Source of the DNA: Betaproteobacteria bacterium
GTDB lineage: Bacteria > Pseudomonadota > Gammaproteobacteria > Burkholderiales > Burkholderiaceae_C
Direction of reading: 5' to 3'
NCBI GenBank assembly: GCA_947453725.1
Contig: CANGHH010000002.1
Location: forward strand, 62,001-126,000
Length of the DNA: 64,000 nucleotides
Made by a program: the position numbers and the translations under genes. This document shows positions 45,289 through 54,383 of the stretch, piece by piece. How positions within the stretch are numbered: position 1 is the first letter of the stretch; the number at the start of each line of letters is the position of its first letter. The notes below the pieces were generated by a model. That model ran no database searches, was not told the DNA's origin, and worked only from the letters and a program-made list of their open reading frames with translations.

Positions 45289-46131
45289 ATGACCGCTCCC
45301 GATCGTTTCCTTCTCGCCGGCGTGATGGGCTGGCCTGTCATGCACAGCCGCTCGCCGCTGATCCACAACCACTGGTTCGCGAAGCACCAGTTGGCCGGCA
45401 CCTATGTGCCGCTGGCCATCCGTCCCGACGGCCTGGCCGCCGCGCTGCGCGCCTTGCCGGCGCTGGGCTTCGCCGGCTGCAACGTGACCATCCCGCACAA
45501 GCAGGCGGCGATGGACATCGTCGACGAGGTCCATGAATCGGCGCGCGCCATCGGCGCCATCAGCTGCATCACGGTGCGGCCCGACGGCACCCTGCTGGGC
45601 AGCAACAACGACGCCTTCGGTTTCATCCGCAACCTGCGCCAGCAGCAGCCGGGCTGGCGCGCCGACTCGGGGCCGGTCGTGGTCATTGGCGCCGGCGGCG
45701 GTTCGCGCGCCGTCTGCTACGGCCTGCTGCAACAGGGCGTGCCGGAGATCCGCCTCGTCAACCGCACGCCGGGCCGCGCCGAGGCCGTGGCGCTGGCCCT
45801 GGGCGGCGGCATCCGCGCGGTGGCCTGGGCCGACCGCGAAGCCGCGCTGGACGGTGCGGTGCTGGTCGTCAACACCACCAGCCAGGGCATGGTCGGCCAG
45901 GGCGATCTGGACCTGCCGCTGGGCCGCCTGCCGGCCACGGCGATCGCCGCCGACATCGTTTACATCCCGCTGGAGACGTCCTTCCTGGCCGCCGCCCGGG
46001 CTCGCGGCAACGCGACCGTCAGCGGGCTGGGCATGCTGCTGCACCAGGGGCCGCTGGCCTGGAAGCTGTGGTTCGGCATCGAGCCCGAGGTGACGGCCGA
46101 ACTGCAGGCCCTGGTCGAGCGCAGTCTGTAG
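45289..46131 (+). CDS. Shikimate/quinate dehydrogenase-like protein
   Basis: A 280-residue protein of the AroE/YdiB family. Substrate-binding HSRSPLIHN (about residues 19-27), the catalytic Lys in NVTIPHK and Asp in SNNDAFGF are all present, and the NAD(P) motif GAGGGSRA follows. Its place directly after the protocatechuate operon suggests a catabolic role: shikimate or quinate to 3-dehydro compounds and on to protocatechuate. An ordinary biosynthetic AroE cannot be excluded. The 148 bases upstream contain a tandem GTGTTCAT-type repeat near 45193-45212 but no clear promoter. Confidence 0.85.
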   Translation: MTAPDRFLLAGVMGWPVMHSRSPLIHNHWFAKHQLAGTYVPLAIRPDGLAAALRALPALGFAGCNVTIPHKQAAMDIVDEVHESARAIGAISCITVRPDGTLLGSNNDAFGFIRNLRQQQPGWRADSGPVVVIGAGGGSRAVCYGLLQQGVPEIRLVNRTPGRAEAVALALGGGIRAVAWADREAALDGAVLVVNTTSQGMVGQGDLDLPLGRLPATAIAADIVYIPLETSFLAAARARGNATVSGLGMLLHQGPLAWKLWFGIEPEVTAELQALVERSL

Positions 46132-46175
46132 CCGCCCGACGGTCGCGCAGCGCCGCTGTCGGCCTTGGCGGGTGG

Positions 46176-46691
46176 TCAGGGGTGGTCGGCCGGCGCGTCG
46201 CAGCGCGGGTCGATGGCGTAGGCGCCATCGCGGACGATCCCGTCGTCGCCGATCGAGGACTGGAACCACAGGCAATCGTTGGTCGGATAGCGCCACGACC
46301 AGACCTCGCCGCCGGCCCAGCCCCCCGATCGCCTTTCGCCGGGTCGACCCAGCGTGCGCAGCAGTTCGTCGCGGTGCATGCCCGGCGCCCTCGCCTGGAA
46401 GTCGGCAAAGCTGGCCTCGCCCAGCACCTGCCGGGCGCCGGTCACCTGGCCCGCCGGGTCGAGGTCGACCATCCAGGTCGTGCGGCCGTAGGGGCCGGTG
46501 GCGAATTCCAGCCGCGTCGCCTCAGCGGGCAGGGCATAGCGGCCGGTGGGCGGCCCGAGCAGGCGGCGCACCTCGGCTTCGCTTTGACCCGGGCGGATGT
46601 CGGGCGGTGCCAGCAGCGCGCAGCCGGCGAGGGTGGCGGTCAGCAGCCCGGCGGCCCGTGCCCGGAGTCGGTGGAGTCGGTGCTTCGACAT
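46176..46691 (-). CDS. BamE/OmlA-like lipoprotein, hypothetical
   Basis: A 171-residue lipoprotein. The signal peptide ends in lipobox LAGC with Cys24. The mature part starts PDIRPGQSEAEVRRLLGPPTG, the pattern of the SmpA/OmlA (BamE) fold, which occurs a second time around APGMHRDELLRTLGRP. It thus seems to have two such half-repeats. No BamE role is implied by context: it follows two class II aldolase-family genes, 40 bases after the nearer one. Probably outer-membrane bound. Function unknown. Confidence 0.75.
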   Translation of the reverse strand: MSKHRLHRLRARAAGLLTATLAGCALLAPPDIRPGQSEAEVRRLLGPPTGRYALPAEATRLEFATGPYGRTTWMVDLDPAGQVTGARQVLGEASFADFQARAPGMHRDELLRTLGRPGERRSGGWAGGEVWSWRYPTNDCLWFQSSIGDDGIVRDGAYAIDPRCDAPADHP

Positions 46692-46731
46692 CGTCCGTGC
46701 CTGTCTCGGGGCGCCGGCCGCCGCGTCGGCC

Positions 46732-47409
46732 TCAGCCCAGCTTGGCCTGGAAATGGTCCCAGGCGCGCTGGAACAGCGCCGGCGACCACAGCTTCTCTCG
46801 GCACAGCGCCAGTTCGTGGTCGTTGAACGCGTAGGGCTGGCCGATCTGCATCGCCATCACCTGGCGGTGGGCGTTCTCTTCCATGTAGTTGGCCAGCACG
46901 AAAGCCTCGACGATGTTCTGCCCCACCGTGACCGCACCGTGCGACTTCATCAGCGCGGCGGGCCGGTCGCCCAGCGTGGCGGCCAGGCGGTCGGCCATGG
47001 CGCGGTTGTTGATCGAGTTCGGCGAGTCGAGCACCGGCACTGGGTAGACCAGCGAACCCTGGGCGTAGACCGGCGCGTAGGGCGTGCCGGTCATCGTCAG
47101 GTAGGTGCTCCACTTCGGGTGGGCGTGGACCACGGCCCGGGCGTCGGGTCGCGCGCGGTAGATGCCGGCGTGCAGGTGGAATTCCAGCGGCGGCTTGCCG
47201 GTGGCGGCGCCCAGCACCTGGCCATCCATGTCGATGGTGCAGATGTCGGCCGTGGTCAGCCGGCTGCGCTGGCAGTTGCCGGCGTTGATCAGCATCAGGC
47301 CGTCGTCCAGGCGGATGCTGGCATGGCCGTTGTAGTCGATGATGTCCGTCGATTCCAGCATGCGGATGCAGTCGACGAGTTGCTGCTTCAGTTCAAGGTG
47401 GGCGTCCAA
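46732..47409 (-). CDS. Class II aldolase/adducin-family protein 1
   Basis: A 225-residue protein of the class II aldolase/adducin family. Zinc ligands are in VVHAHPKW and LMKSHGAVT, and the acidic residue is in PLEFHLH. The start is TTG at 47409 with AGGAA seven bases upstream; no better start exists in frame. Family members are fuculose- or ribulose-phosphate aldolases, but also decarboxylases of aromatic acids such as dihydroxyphthalates. Standing beside a 4,5-dihydroxyphthalate decarboxylase-like gene, the latter type of role is plausible. Confidence 0.82.
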   Translation of the reverse strand: MDAHLELKQQLVDCIRMLESTDIIDYNGHASIRLDDGLMLINAGNCQRSRLTTADICTIDMDGQVLGAATGKPPLEFHLHAGIYRARPDARAVVHAHPKWSTYLTMTGTPYAPVYAQGSLVYPVPVLDSPNSINNRAMADRLAATLGDRPAALMKSHGAVTVGQNIVEAFVLANYMEENAHRQVMAMQIGQPYAFNDHELALCREKLWSPALFQRAWDHFQAKLG

Positions 47410-47454
47410 TTTCGGTTCCTGTTCGGGGTGTCGGGTTGGGCTGGGGCCGCCGGC

Positions 47455-48213
47455 TCACCAGCCGGCCTGGGCGCGCACCTGGGCGCGCCACAAGTCCCAG
47501 GCGCGCACACCGGCGCCCTGGTTCACGCTGTCGGCCAGCACGCCTTCTTCCTCGTCCAGACCGGCCAGTGGTTCGCCGGCGGCCAGCGCGGCGGCCCAGT
47601 GCTGGATGCGCGCGTTGACTTCGGTGTAGACGGCGCGGAAGACGGTGGTCTGCAGACTCGGACCGCAGGCCACACTGCCGTGGGCGCGCATCAGCACCAC
47701 ATCCTTGGTGCCCAGGGTCTCGGCCAGCGCCTCGCCCTTCTCGGTGTTGCCGACCAGCATGTCGGTGGCGCCGAAACGATCGCGGATGTCGAACACCGGC
47801 ACGCCCGCGGCGAGGAAGGCGGCGTTGTGGAACATGGCCTGCATCTTGGCGCGCACCAGGCCGAAGGGCACCACCGACGGCGAGTGGCTGTGGACCACGG
47901 CCATCACGTCGGGCCGCGCCTTGTAGACCTCGCCGTGGATGTAGCGCTCCAGGAAGCTCTTGCGGTCGCCGGCGTTGCAGGGCTGGCTGTCGAGGTCGTA
48001 TTCCAGCAGGTCGTCGGCCGTCACCAGCGCCGGCGCCAGCGAGCGCGACATCCAGTAGCGGTTCGGCGCGGCGGGGTGGCGCATCGACACATGGCCGAAG
48101 CCGTCGACCACGCCTTGCGCGGCCAGGATGCGGCTGGCGGCGGCCAGGTCGGCAAGCAGTTCGGGCGCCAGCGCGCCGCCGGAGATCGGGGCTGGGACAG
48201 AAACAGGGTTCAC
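47455..48213 (-). CDS. Class II aldolase/adducin-family protein 2
   Basis: A 252-residue member of the same family as the next gene but only distantly similar to it. Zinc-binding VVHSHSPSV and MRAHGSVAC are visible, with GFGHVSMRHP near the start. GTG start at 48213, 13 bases after the stop of the decarboxylase-like gene. Members of this branch are often found in aromatic-acid gene clusters, where some are hydroxy-aromatic decarboxylases. The exact reaction is not known. Confidence 0.8.
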   Translation of the reverse strand: MNPVSVPAPISGGALAPELLADLAAASRILAAQGVVDGFGHVSMRHPAAPNRYWMSRSLAPALVTADDLLEYDLDSQPCNAGDRKSFLERYIHGEVYKARPDVMAVVHSHSPSVVPFGLVRAKMQAMFHNAAFLAAGVPVFDIRDRFGATDMLVGNTEKGEALAETLGTKDVVLMRAHGSVACGPSLQTTVFRAVYTEVNARIQHWAAALAAGEPLAGLDEEEGVLADSVNQGAGVRAWDLWRAQVRAQAGW

Positions 48214-48226
48214 GCGCAGGGTTCTT

Positions 48227-49216
48227 TCAGATGACGACGTTGGTCATGATGCCCGCCGGGAAGATTTCCTCGGGCGTGAATGGGCGGTGCGCGATGCCTT
48301 GCTGGAAGGTGTAGAGCGACATCTGCTCCCAGGTCGGGCGGTTGGCTTCGATGCCGTAGGGGAAGAGGTCCTTGCCGAAGCGTTCGCGTTGCTGGCGCGC
48401 GTAGCTGGTCAGCCAGGGCACGGGGTAGCGCGAGACGGCCGGGTCGAGCAGGCGTTCCAGGCTGCGCCGCTTCGATTCCTCGAAGGCGTTCAGCAGGTTG
48501 CGCGCGACCCAGGGGTTGTCCTGCAGGATGCGTCTTTGCATCGCGATGATGTGCATGATCGGCCACACCCGGGTGCGGTCGTAGTAGCTCTCTTCCATCG
48601 ACTGGAAGTCCGGGAAGAGTCGAACCACATCGGGGTGGCCTTCGAGGAAGCAGGTCGGCGGGCGCGCGATGATGGCGCAGTCGATTTCGCCGCTGGCCAG
48701 CAGCTCGCTGAGGGATTTGTCGGCCACACGCGTCAGGCGCACGCCCTCGGGCAGGTTGATCTCGACCTTCTCGACGCGGCCCGGCGAATTCGCGCCGGCC
48801 TGATACCAATGCACGTCCTGCAGCTTCACGCCCATGTCGTTGTGCATCCAGCCGCGCATGTAGACGGCGGCTGAATGCGCCCACTCGGGCGAGCCGATCT
48901 TCTTGCCGGCCAGGTCCTGCACGCTGCGGATGCCGCACTTCTTGTTCACATAGAACGAACTGAAACGGAACAGCCGCGAGCAGATGACCGGCAGGCCGAT
49001 GATGTCGCTGTCGGGTCGCGTCACCTGGGTGGCGAATTTCGCGAAGGACAGTTCGGCCAGGTCGAATTCACGGTTGGCCGTGAAGCGCGCGAAGCACTCG
49101 TGGTGGCCCAGGTTCAACCAGTTCAGGTCGATGCCTTCGGCCTTGACGACCCCACTGCGGAAGTCGCGGAAGTGGTCGTAGTCGGTGGTGGCGATGGAGA
49201 GTTGCAGCTGGGTCAC
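48227..49216 (-). CDS. 4,5-dihydroxyphthalate decarboxylase-like protein
   Basis: A 329-residue protein with a type II periplasmic-binding-protein fold but no signal peptide, so it is cytoplasmic. Blocks such as ANREFDLAELSFAKF, GSPEWAHSAAVYMRGW and EIDCAIIARPP are those of 4,5-dihydroxyphthalate decarboxylase, which forms protocatechuate in phthalate degradation. GTG start at 49216. First gene of a minus-strand set with the two class II aldolase-family genes and the lipoprotein. No phthalate dioxygenase is in the window, so the true substrate may be a related acid. Confidence 0.8.
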   Translation of the reverse strand: MTQLQLSIATTDYDHFRDFRSGVVKAEGIDLNWLNLGHHECFARFTANREFDLAELSFAKFATQVTRPDSDIIGLPVICSRLFRFSSFYVNKKCGIRSVQDLAGKKIGSPEWAHSAAVYMRGWMHNDMGVKLQDVHWYQAGANSPGRVEKVEINLPEGVRLTRVADKSLSELLASGEIDCAIIARPPTCFLEGHPDVVRLFPDFQSMEESYYDRTRVWPIMHIIAMQRRILQDNPWVARNLLNAFEESKRRSLERLLDPAVSRYPVPWLTSYARQQRERFGKDLFPYGIEANRPTWEQMSLYTFQQGIAHRPFTPEEIFPAGIMTNVVI

Positions 49217-49311
49217 GGCGGGGCGGCTCTTGGCTTGGTGAAGCCCAGCAATGTAGCCGGACCCGGCCGCTGCTGTCCTGCGGAGATGCCCGGCCCTCTC
49301 TCCCGCCGCCC

Positions 49312-49317
49312 TATACT
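49312..49317 (+). promoter_or_regulatory. Candidate -10 box before the aldo/keto reductase
   Basis: TATACT at 49312-49317, 24 bases before the start codon of the aldo/keto reductase. No good -35 partner is seen at the usual distance, so this is weak. Confidence 0.3.
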
Positions 49318-49341
49318 TTTTTCTCCACCGGAGCCTGTCCC

Positions 49342-50349
49342 TTGAAAACGCGAATCCTCGGTCCCTTTTCCGTCTCGGCCATCGGCTTGGGCTGCATGAA
49401 CCTCAGCCACGCCTACGGCACCCCGCCCGGCGCCGAAGCCGCCGAAGCGCTGCTGCTGTCGGCGCTGGACCAGGGCGTGACCCTGTTCGATACCGCCGCG
49501 CTCTACGGTTTCGGTGCCAACGAAACCCTGGTCGGCCGGGTGTTGAAGCCGCACCGCCACCAGATCACGCTGTGCAGCAAGGGCGGCATGGCCGGCGTGA
49601 GCTTTCCCGACGGCGTGAAGCGGGTCATCGACGGCCGCCCCGAGGCCATACGCCGCAACTGCGAAGACAGCCTGCAGCGGCTGCAGACCGACGTCATCGA
49701 CCTCTACTACCTGCACCGCTGGGACAAGCGGGTGCCGATCGAGGACAGCGTGGGCGCGGTGTCGCGGCTGGTCGAGGAGGGCAAGGTGCGCGCGCTGGGC
49801 CTCAGCGAGGTCTCGGCCGCGACGCTGCGCCGCGCCCACGCCGTGCACCCGGTGACCGCGGTGCAGAGCGAATACTCGCTGTGGACCCGCGAGCCTGAAA
49901 TTGCCGTGCTGCAGGCCTGCCGCGAGCTGGGCGCCGCCTTCGTGGCCTTCAGCCCGGTGGCGCGGGCTTTCCTGACCGGCGCACTGCGCGATGTGGCCAA
50001 GCTGGACGCCAAGGACATCCGCCGCAGCATGCCGCGTTTCGAGCCGGCGAATTACGCCGCCAACCTGGCGCTGCTGCCGGCCTACGAAGCGCTGGCCGAT
50101 GAGGCCGGCTGCACGCCGGCCCAGCTGGCGCTGGCCTGGCTGCTGACGCGCGGTGATCACCTCATCCCGATCCCGGGCACCGCCAGCCTCGCCCACCTGC
50201 GCGAAGACCTCGATGCCGACGCCGTGACGCTCCAACCGGCCCTGCTGTCGCGCCTGGATGCGCTGATCAACCAGCGCACCGTGCAGGGCGGCCGCTACAG
50301 CGCGCAGAGCCAGTCCGAGGTCGACACCGAGCAGTTCGAGTCGGTCTGA
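49342..50349 (+). CDS. Aldo/keto reductase
   Basis: A 335-residue NADPH-dependent oxidoreductase. The catalytic tetrad is visible: Asp and Tyr in LFDTAALYG, Lys in LCSKGG and His in YLHRWD. GLGCMNLSHAYG at the start and PIPGTA near the end are typical of the YakC/AKR13-type group, acting on small aldehydes. The start codon is TTG at 49342 with GGAG (49330-49333) eight bases upstream. It is divergent from the decarboxylase-like gene and convergent with aroQ. Substrate unknown. Confidence 0.88.
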   Translation: MKTRILGPFSVSAIGLGCMNLSHAYGTPPGAEAAEALLLSALDQGVTLFDTAALYGFGANETLVGRVLKPHRHQITLCSKGGMAGVSFPDGVKRVIDGRPEAIRRNCEDSLQRLQTDVIDLYYLHRWDKRVPIEDSVGAVSRLVEEGKVRALGLSEVSAATLRRAHAVHPVTAVQSEYSLWTREPEIAVLQACRELGAAFVAFSPVARAFLTGALRDVAKLDAKDIRRSMPRFEPANYAANLALLPAYEALADEAGCTPAQLALAWLLTRGDHLIPIPGTASLAHLREDLDADAVTLQPALLSRLDALINQRTVQGGRYSAQSQSEVDTEQFESV

Positions 50350-50359
50350 GCGCGGCGGC

Positions 50360-50815
50360 TCAGACTGGGCCGAACTTGCGCACCAGGCCTTCCATCGCCA
50401 GCACGTAGCCGTCGACCCCGAAGCCGACCACGATGCCGGCGGCGGCCGGCGAGATGTAGCTGTGGTGGCGAAAGGCCTCGCGGGCGTGGACGTTGCTGAT
50501 GTGGACCTCGATCACCGGCACCTCGGCGCCCTTGATGGCGTCGTGCAGGGCCACCGAGGTGTGGGTGTAGGCGCCGGCGTTGAAGACCACGCCGAGCACG
50601 CTGCCGGCCTGGACGTCGCGGCCGGCCTCGTGGATGGCGTCGATCAGCACCCCTTCGTGGTTGCTCTGCAGGCATTCCACCGCCACGCCCAGGCGCGCCC
50701 CGGCCGCCTGGCACAGCGCTTCGACATCGGCCAGCGTGGCGCTGCCGTAGGTGGCCGGCTCGCGCTGGCCGAGCAGGTTCAGGTTGGGGCCGTTCAGGAC
50801 GATGACTTTGCGCAT
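50360..50815 (-). CDS. aroQ: 3-dehydroquinate dehydratase, type II
   Basis: A 151-residue enzyme at family length. The Tyr-loop [17 protein letters not shown], the QSNHEG block, the [10 protein letters not shown] block and [18 protein letters not shown] all match. It interconverts 3-dehydroquinate and 3-dehydroshikimate. Usually biosynthetic in these bacteria (and often beside accBC), but here it stands near a shikimate dehydrogenase-like gene and the protocatechuate operon, so use in quinate breakdown is possible. Start ATG at 50815. Confidence 0.95.
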   Translation of the reverse strand: MRKVIVLNGPNLNLLGQREPATYGSATLADVEALCQAAGARLGVAVECLQSNHEGVLIDAIHEAGRDVQAGSVLGVVFNAGAYTHTSVALHDAIKGAEVPVIEVHISNVHAREAFRHHSYISPAAAGIVVGFGVDGYVLAMEGLVRKFGPV

Positions 50816-50834
50816 GGCGGATCCTGCTTAGCGC

Positions 50835-50905
50835 CCGCCGGGCCGCTCCCAAGGGCGCGCACGGCCCCCTCGGGGGGTAGCGAACGCCGTGAGCTTGGGG
50901 GTCGG
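50835..50905. repeat. GC-rich hairpin element between aroQ and fpr
   Basis: This short spacer contains CCCC (50865-50868) and GGGG (50873-50876) closing a CTCG loop within CGGCCCCCTCGGGGGG, and flanks such as CCGCTCCCAAGGGCGCG. From general knowledge, similar GC-rich elements recur between genes in Comamonadaceae-type genomes. It may act as a terminator or a scattered repeat. Confidence 0.45.
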
Positions 50906-50907
50906 TT

Positions 50908-51681
50908 TCACTGTTCGACGAAGGCGCGTTCGACGACGAAGTCGCCCTGCTTGGTGGTGTTGCCTTCCTTGAAGCCGCGGATCTCCAGCAGCGCCTTCAG
51001 GTCGCGCAGCATGGCCGGGCTGCCGCACAGCATCACCCGGTCCTCCTCGGGGTTCAACGGCGGCAGGCCGAGGTCGGCGGCCAGCTTGCCGCTCTGGATC
51101 AGGTCGGTCATGCGGCCCATGTTGCGGTAGGACTCGCGGGTGACCGTCGGGTAGTAGTGCAGCTTGCCGGCCACCAGTTCGCCGAGCAGTTCGTCCTGCG
51201 CCAGTTCATGGTCGAGCAGGTCGTGGAAGGCCAACTCCTCGACCTGGCGCACGCCGTGCACGACGACCACGTCCTCGAATTTCTCGTAGGTTTCGGGGTC
51301 GCGCACGATGCTGAGGTAGGGCGCCAGGCCGGTGCCGGTGCCCAGCAGGTAGAGGCGCTTGCCGGGCAGCAGGTAGTCGATCAGCAGCGTGCCGGTGGGC
51401 TTCTTGCCGACGATGATGGTGTCGCCGACCTGGATGTGCTGCAGCCGGCTGGTCAAAGGGCCGTCGGGCACCTTGATGCTGAGAAATTCCAGGTGGTCTT
51501 CGTGGTTCGCGCTGGCGATGCTGTAGGCGCGCAGCAGCGGCTTGCCGTCGACGCGCAGGCCGATCATCGTGAAGTGGCCGTTGGAAAACCGCAGCGCGGT
51601 GTCGCGCGTGGTGGTGAAGGAAAACAGCCGGTCGGTCCAGTGGTGGACGCTCAACACGGTTTCTTCGAGGAAGGCACTCAT
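50908..51681 (-). CDS. fpr: Ferredoxin/flavodoxin-NADP reductase
   Basis: A 257-residue bacterial FNR of the Fpr type. FAD binding is by RAYSIAS (about 50-56), the NADP site is in GTGTGLAPYLSI (about 110-121), and LCGSPAML lies near residue 220. The C-terminus VVERAFVEQ is the kind that stacks near the flavin in this subclass. It links NADPH with ferredoxin or flavodoxin in the cytoplasm, often in oxidative stress. Single gene, divergent from tcuA. Confidence 0.93.
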   Translation of the reverse strand: MSAFLEETVLSVHHWTDRLFSFTTTRDTALRFSNGHFTMIGLRVDGKPLLRAYSIASANHEDHLEFLSIKVPDGPLTSRLQHIQVGDTIIVGKKPTGTLLIDYLLPGKRLYLLGTGTGLAPYLSIVRDPETYEKFEDVVVVHGVRQVEELAFHDLLDHELAQDELLGELVAGKLHYYPTVTRESYRNMGRMTDLIQSGKLAADLGLPPLNPEEDRVMLCGSPAMLRDLKALLEIRGFKEGNTTKQGDFVVERAFVEQ

Positions 51682-51852
51682 GGGCGTGCGGGCGGCTTGG
51701 CGGAGTCTGCGGAAGGCTGAAGTTTACGGTCACCCCCTGGTGGCGACCGGGCGGCAGCGCCGGGGTGACTGCGGGCGCCAGCTACAGTCGCGGCCTCGCG
51801 GGCTCAACCTCGACTTCATGCGCACAGGCTTTCATTGCAGGACGGGCGGCTG

Positions 51853-53244
51853 ATGCTGGATGTGCTGGTCATCGGCGGCGGCAACGCCGCCCTCTGCGCG
51901 GCCCTGGTGGCCCGCGAAGCCGGCGCCTCGGTGCTGTTGCTCGAAGCCGCGCCGCGCGACTGGCGCGGCGGCAACAGCATGCACACGCGCAACATCCGCT
52001 GCAGCCACGATGCGCCGCAGGACGTGCTGACCGAGGCCTACCCCGAGGAAGAGTTCTGGCAGGACCTGCTGAAGGTCACCGGCGGCCTGACCGACGAAGC
52101 GCTGGCGCGCCGCGTGATCCGCGAATCGGCCACCTGCCGCAGCTGGATGCGCCGCCACGGCGTGCACTTCCAGCCCTCGCTGTCGGGTACCTTGCACCTC
52201 AGCCGCACCAACGCCTTCTTCATGGGCGGCGGCAAGGCGCTGGTCAACGCCTACTACCGCAGCGCCGAAGCGCTCGGTGTGGTCGTTCGCTACGACGCCG
52301 CCGTGGCGCGCCTGGAATTCGACCGCAGCCGTTTCGTCGCCGCGCAGCTGGCCGGCGGTGAACGCATCGCCGCGCGGACCTGCGTCGTCGCCAGCGGCGG
52401 CTTCGAGAGCAACCGCGAATGGCTGCGCGAGGCCTGGGGCTGCAATGAACGCGGGGAATGGCCGGCCGACAACTTCGCGATCCGCGGCACGCGCTACAAC
52501 CAGGGCGTGCTGCTGAAGGATCTGATCGCGCAGGGCGCCGACCGCATCGGCGATCCGACGCAGGCCCACATGGTGGCCATCGATGCCCGCGCGCCCCTCT
52601 ACGACGGTGGCATCGTCACGCGGGTCGACTGCGTGTCGCTGGGCATCATGGTCAATCAGGCCGGCGTTCGCTTCTACGACGAGGGCGAAGATTTCTGGCC
52701 CAAGCGCTACGCCATCTGGGGCCGGCTGGTGGCGCTGCAGGCCGGGCAGATCGGCCACAGCATCATCGACGCCAAGGCGGTGGGCCGCTTCATGCCGCCA
52801 GTCTTCAAGGGCGTGCAGGCCGACAGCCTGCCCGAGCTGGCGCAACAACTGGGCCTGCCGGTGGCGGCTTTCATGAAGACCGTGAACGACTACAACGCCG
52901 CCTGCCGCGCAGGCACTTTCGATCACGCGGTGCTCGACGATTGCCGCACCGAGGGCCTGACGCCACCGAAGACCCACTGGGCGCGGACGATCGACACCGC
53001 GCCCTTCTTCGGCTACACGCTGAAGCCGGGCGTGACCTTCACCTACCTGGGCGTCAAGGTCGACGAGCGCGCCGCCGTGCACTTTGCCGGCCGGCCCAGC
53101 GCCAACCTGTTCGCTGCCGGGGAGGTCATGGCCGGCAATGTGCTGGGCCAGGGCTACACGGCCGGCGTGGGCATGACCATCGGCACGGTTTTCGGGCGCA
53201 TCGCCGGGGCCTCGGCGGCGGCCGCTTCGAAGGCGTCGGCATGA
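51853..53244 (+). CDS. tcuA: FAD-dependent tricarballylate dehydrogenase TcuA
   Basis: A 463-residue flavoprotein of the fumarate-reductase/succinate-dehydrogenase fold. The FAD motif [12 protein letters not shown] stands at residues 5-16, [12 protein letters not shown] follows, and the C-terminus has the second FAD block [22 protein letters not shown]. TcuA oxidises tricarballylate to cis-aconitate. The ATG at 51853 begins directly before the FAD strand; a TTG six codons upstream is the alternative. The 4-base overlap with tcuB supports the assignment. A TcuC permease is missing here. Confidence 0.9.
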   Translation: MLDVLVIGGGNAALCAALVAREAGASVLLLEAAPRDWRGGNSMHTRNIRCSHDAPQDVLTEAYPEEEFWQDLLKVTGGLTDEALARRVIRESATCRSWMRRHGVHFQPSLSGTLHLSRTNAFFMGGGKALVNAYYRSAEALGVVVRYDAAVARLEFDRSRFVAAQLAGGERIAARTCVVASGGFESNREWLREAWGCNERGEWPADNFAIRGTRYNQGVLLKDLIAQGADRIGDPTQAHMVAIDARAPLYDGGIVTRVDCVSLGIMVNQAGVRFYDEGEDFWPKRYAIWGRLVALQAGQIGHSIIDAKAVGRFMPPVFKGVQADSLPELAQQLGLPVAAFMKTVNDYNAACRAGTFDHAVLDDCRTEGLTPPKTHWARTIDTAPFFGYTLKPGVTFTYLGVKVDERAAVHFAGRPSANLFAAGEVMAGNVLGQGYTAGVGMTIGTVFGRIAGASAAAASKASA

Positions 53245-54353
53245 AGGTCCTCGAATCGCTGATCGCCGAATCCGAGGTCGCCCGCGTGCTGCAGATCTGC
53301 AACGCCTGCCGCTACTGCGAGGGCTACTGCGCGGTCTTTCCGGCGATGACGCGGCGGCTGGAATTCCCGAGGGCCGACATCCACTACCTGGCCAACCTGT
53401 GCCACCACTGCGGCGCCTGCCTGCACGCCTGCCAGTACGCGCCGCCGCATGAATTCGCCGTCAACGTGCCGCAGGCGCTGGCGCGCGTTCGCCTGCACAC
53501 CTATGCGCAGTACGCCTGGCCGGCCGCTGCCGGGCGGCTGTACCAGCGCAACGGCCTGGTGCTGGCGGTCGCCGCCTGGCTGGGCCTGGCCTTCTTCCTG
53601 GTGCTGGCGATGGTGCTGAAGGGCGCGTCTGGTGGCCAGGGTTTCTACGCCGTCTTCCCGCACGGCCTGATGGCCGGCCTTTTCGCGCCGGTGTTCGTCT
53701 TTGCCCTCCTGGCCATCGGCCTGGGCTTGGCGCGCTTCTGGCGCGACGAAGACCCCGGCGCCGCGACCGCACCGGCGGTGCAGGAAGCCACGCTCAACGT
53801 GCTGAAGCTGAAGTACCTGGACGGCGGCCACGGCGAAGGCTGCAACAACCAGGACGACCGCTGGTCGCCGGCCCGCCGCCACGCCCACCACGCCACCTTC
53901 TACGGCTTCTTGCTGTGCTTCGCGGCGACCAGCGTCGCCACCGTCTACCACTACGGCTTGGGCTGGCAGGCGCCCTACGGCTGGACCAGCCTGCCCAAGT
54001 TGCTGGGCACGCTGGGCGGCATCGGCCTGGTCGTCGGCCCGCTGGCTCTGGCCTGGCTGCATTTCAAGCGCGATCCGCGCCAGACCGACGCCGCGCAGAA
54101 GACGCTGGACCTGGGATTCATCGCGCTGCTGGCAGGCATCGGCGCATCGGGCCTGCTGCTGGCCTTGACGCGTTGGGTTCCGCTGGCGCCCGGCATGCCG
54201 CTGCTGCTGTGCCTGCACCTGGGCGCCGTGATGGCGCTCTTCCTGACCATGCCCTACAGCAAGTTCGCCCACGGTTTCTACCGGGCGGCGGCGCTGCTGA
54301 AGTGGTCCATCGAACGCCGGCTGCCGACGAAGCTGCGGCTGGGTTCTGACTAG
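53241..54353 (+). CDS. tcuB: Tricarballylate utilization membrane iron-sulfur protein TcuB
   Basis: A 370-residue protein with two N-terminal 4Fe-4S motifs ([11 protein letters not shown] and [11 protein letters not shown]) followed by six or so membrane helices. TcuB reoxidises the flavin of TcuA and passes electrons to the quinone pool. His residues within helices ([20 protein letters not shown]) may hold heme. Coupled to tcuA by ATGA overlap. A gene for a Bug-type solute-binding protein follows after 30 bases and may serve uptake of the substrate. Confidence 0.92.
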   Translation: MKVLESLIAESEVARVLQICNACRYCEGYCAVFPAMTRRLEFPRADIHYLANLCHHCGACLHACQYAPPHEFAVNVPQALARVRLHTYAQYAWPAAAGRLYQRNGLVLAVAAWLGLAFFLVLAMVLKGASGGQGFYAVFPHGLMAGLFAPVFVFALLAIGLGLARFWRDEDPGAATAPAVQEATLNVLKLKYLDGGHGEGCNNQDDRWSPARRHAHHATFYGFLLCFAATSVATVYHYGLGWQAPYGWTSLPKLLGTLGGIGLVVGPLALAWLHFKRDPRQTDAAQKTLDLGFIALLAGIGASGLLLALTRWVPLAPGMPLLLCLHLGAVMALFLTMPYSKFAHGFYRAAALLKWSIERRLPTKLRLGSD

Positions 54354-54383
54354 CGCGAACCCAGAACCGAACGGAGAACCTGC

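Noticed and set aside
48227..49216. Substrate-binding protein of a transporter
   Set aside because: The fold is that of a binding protein, but no signal peptide or lipobox exists and the blocks match 4,5-dihydroxyphthalate decarboxylase.
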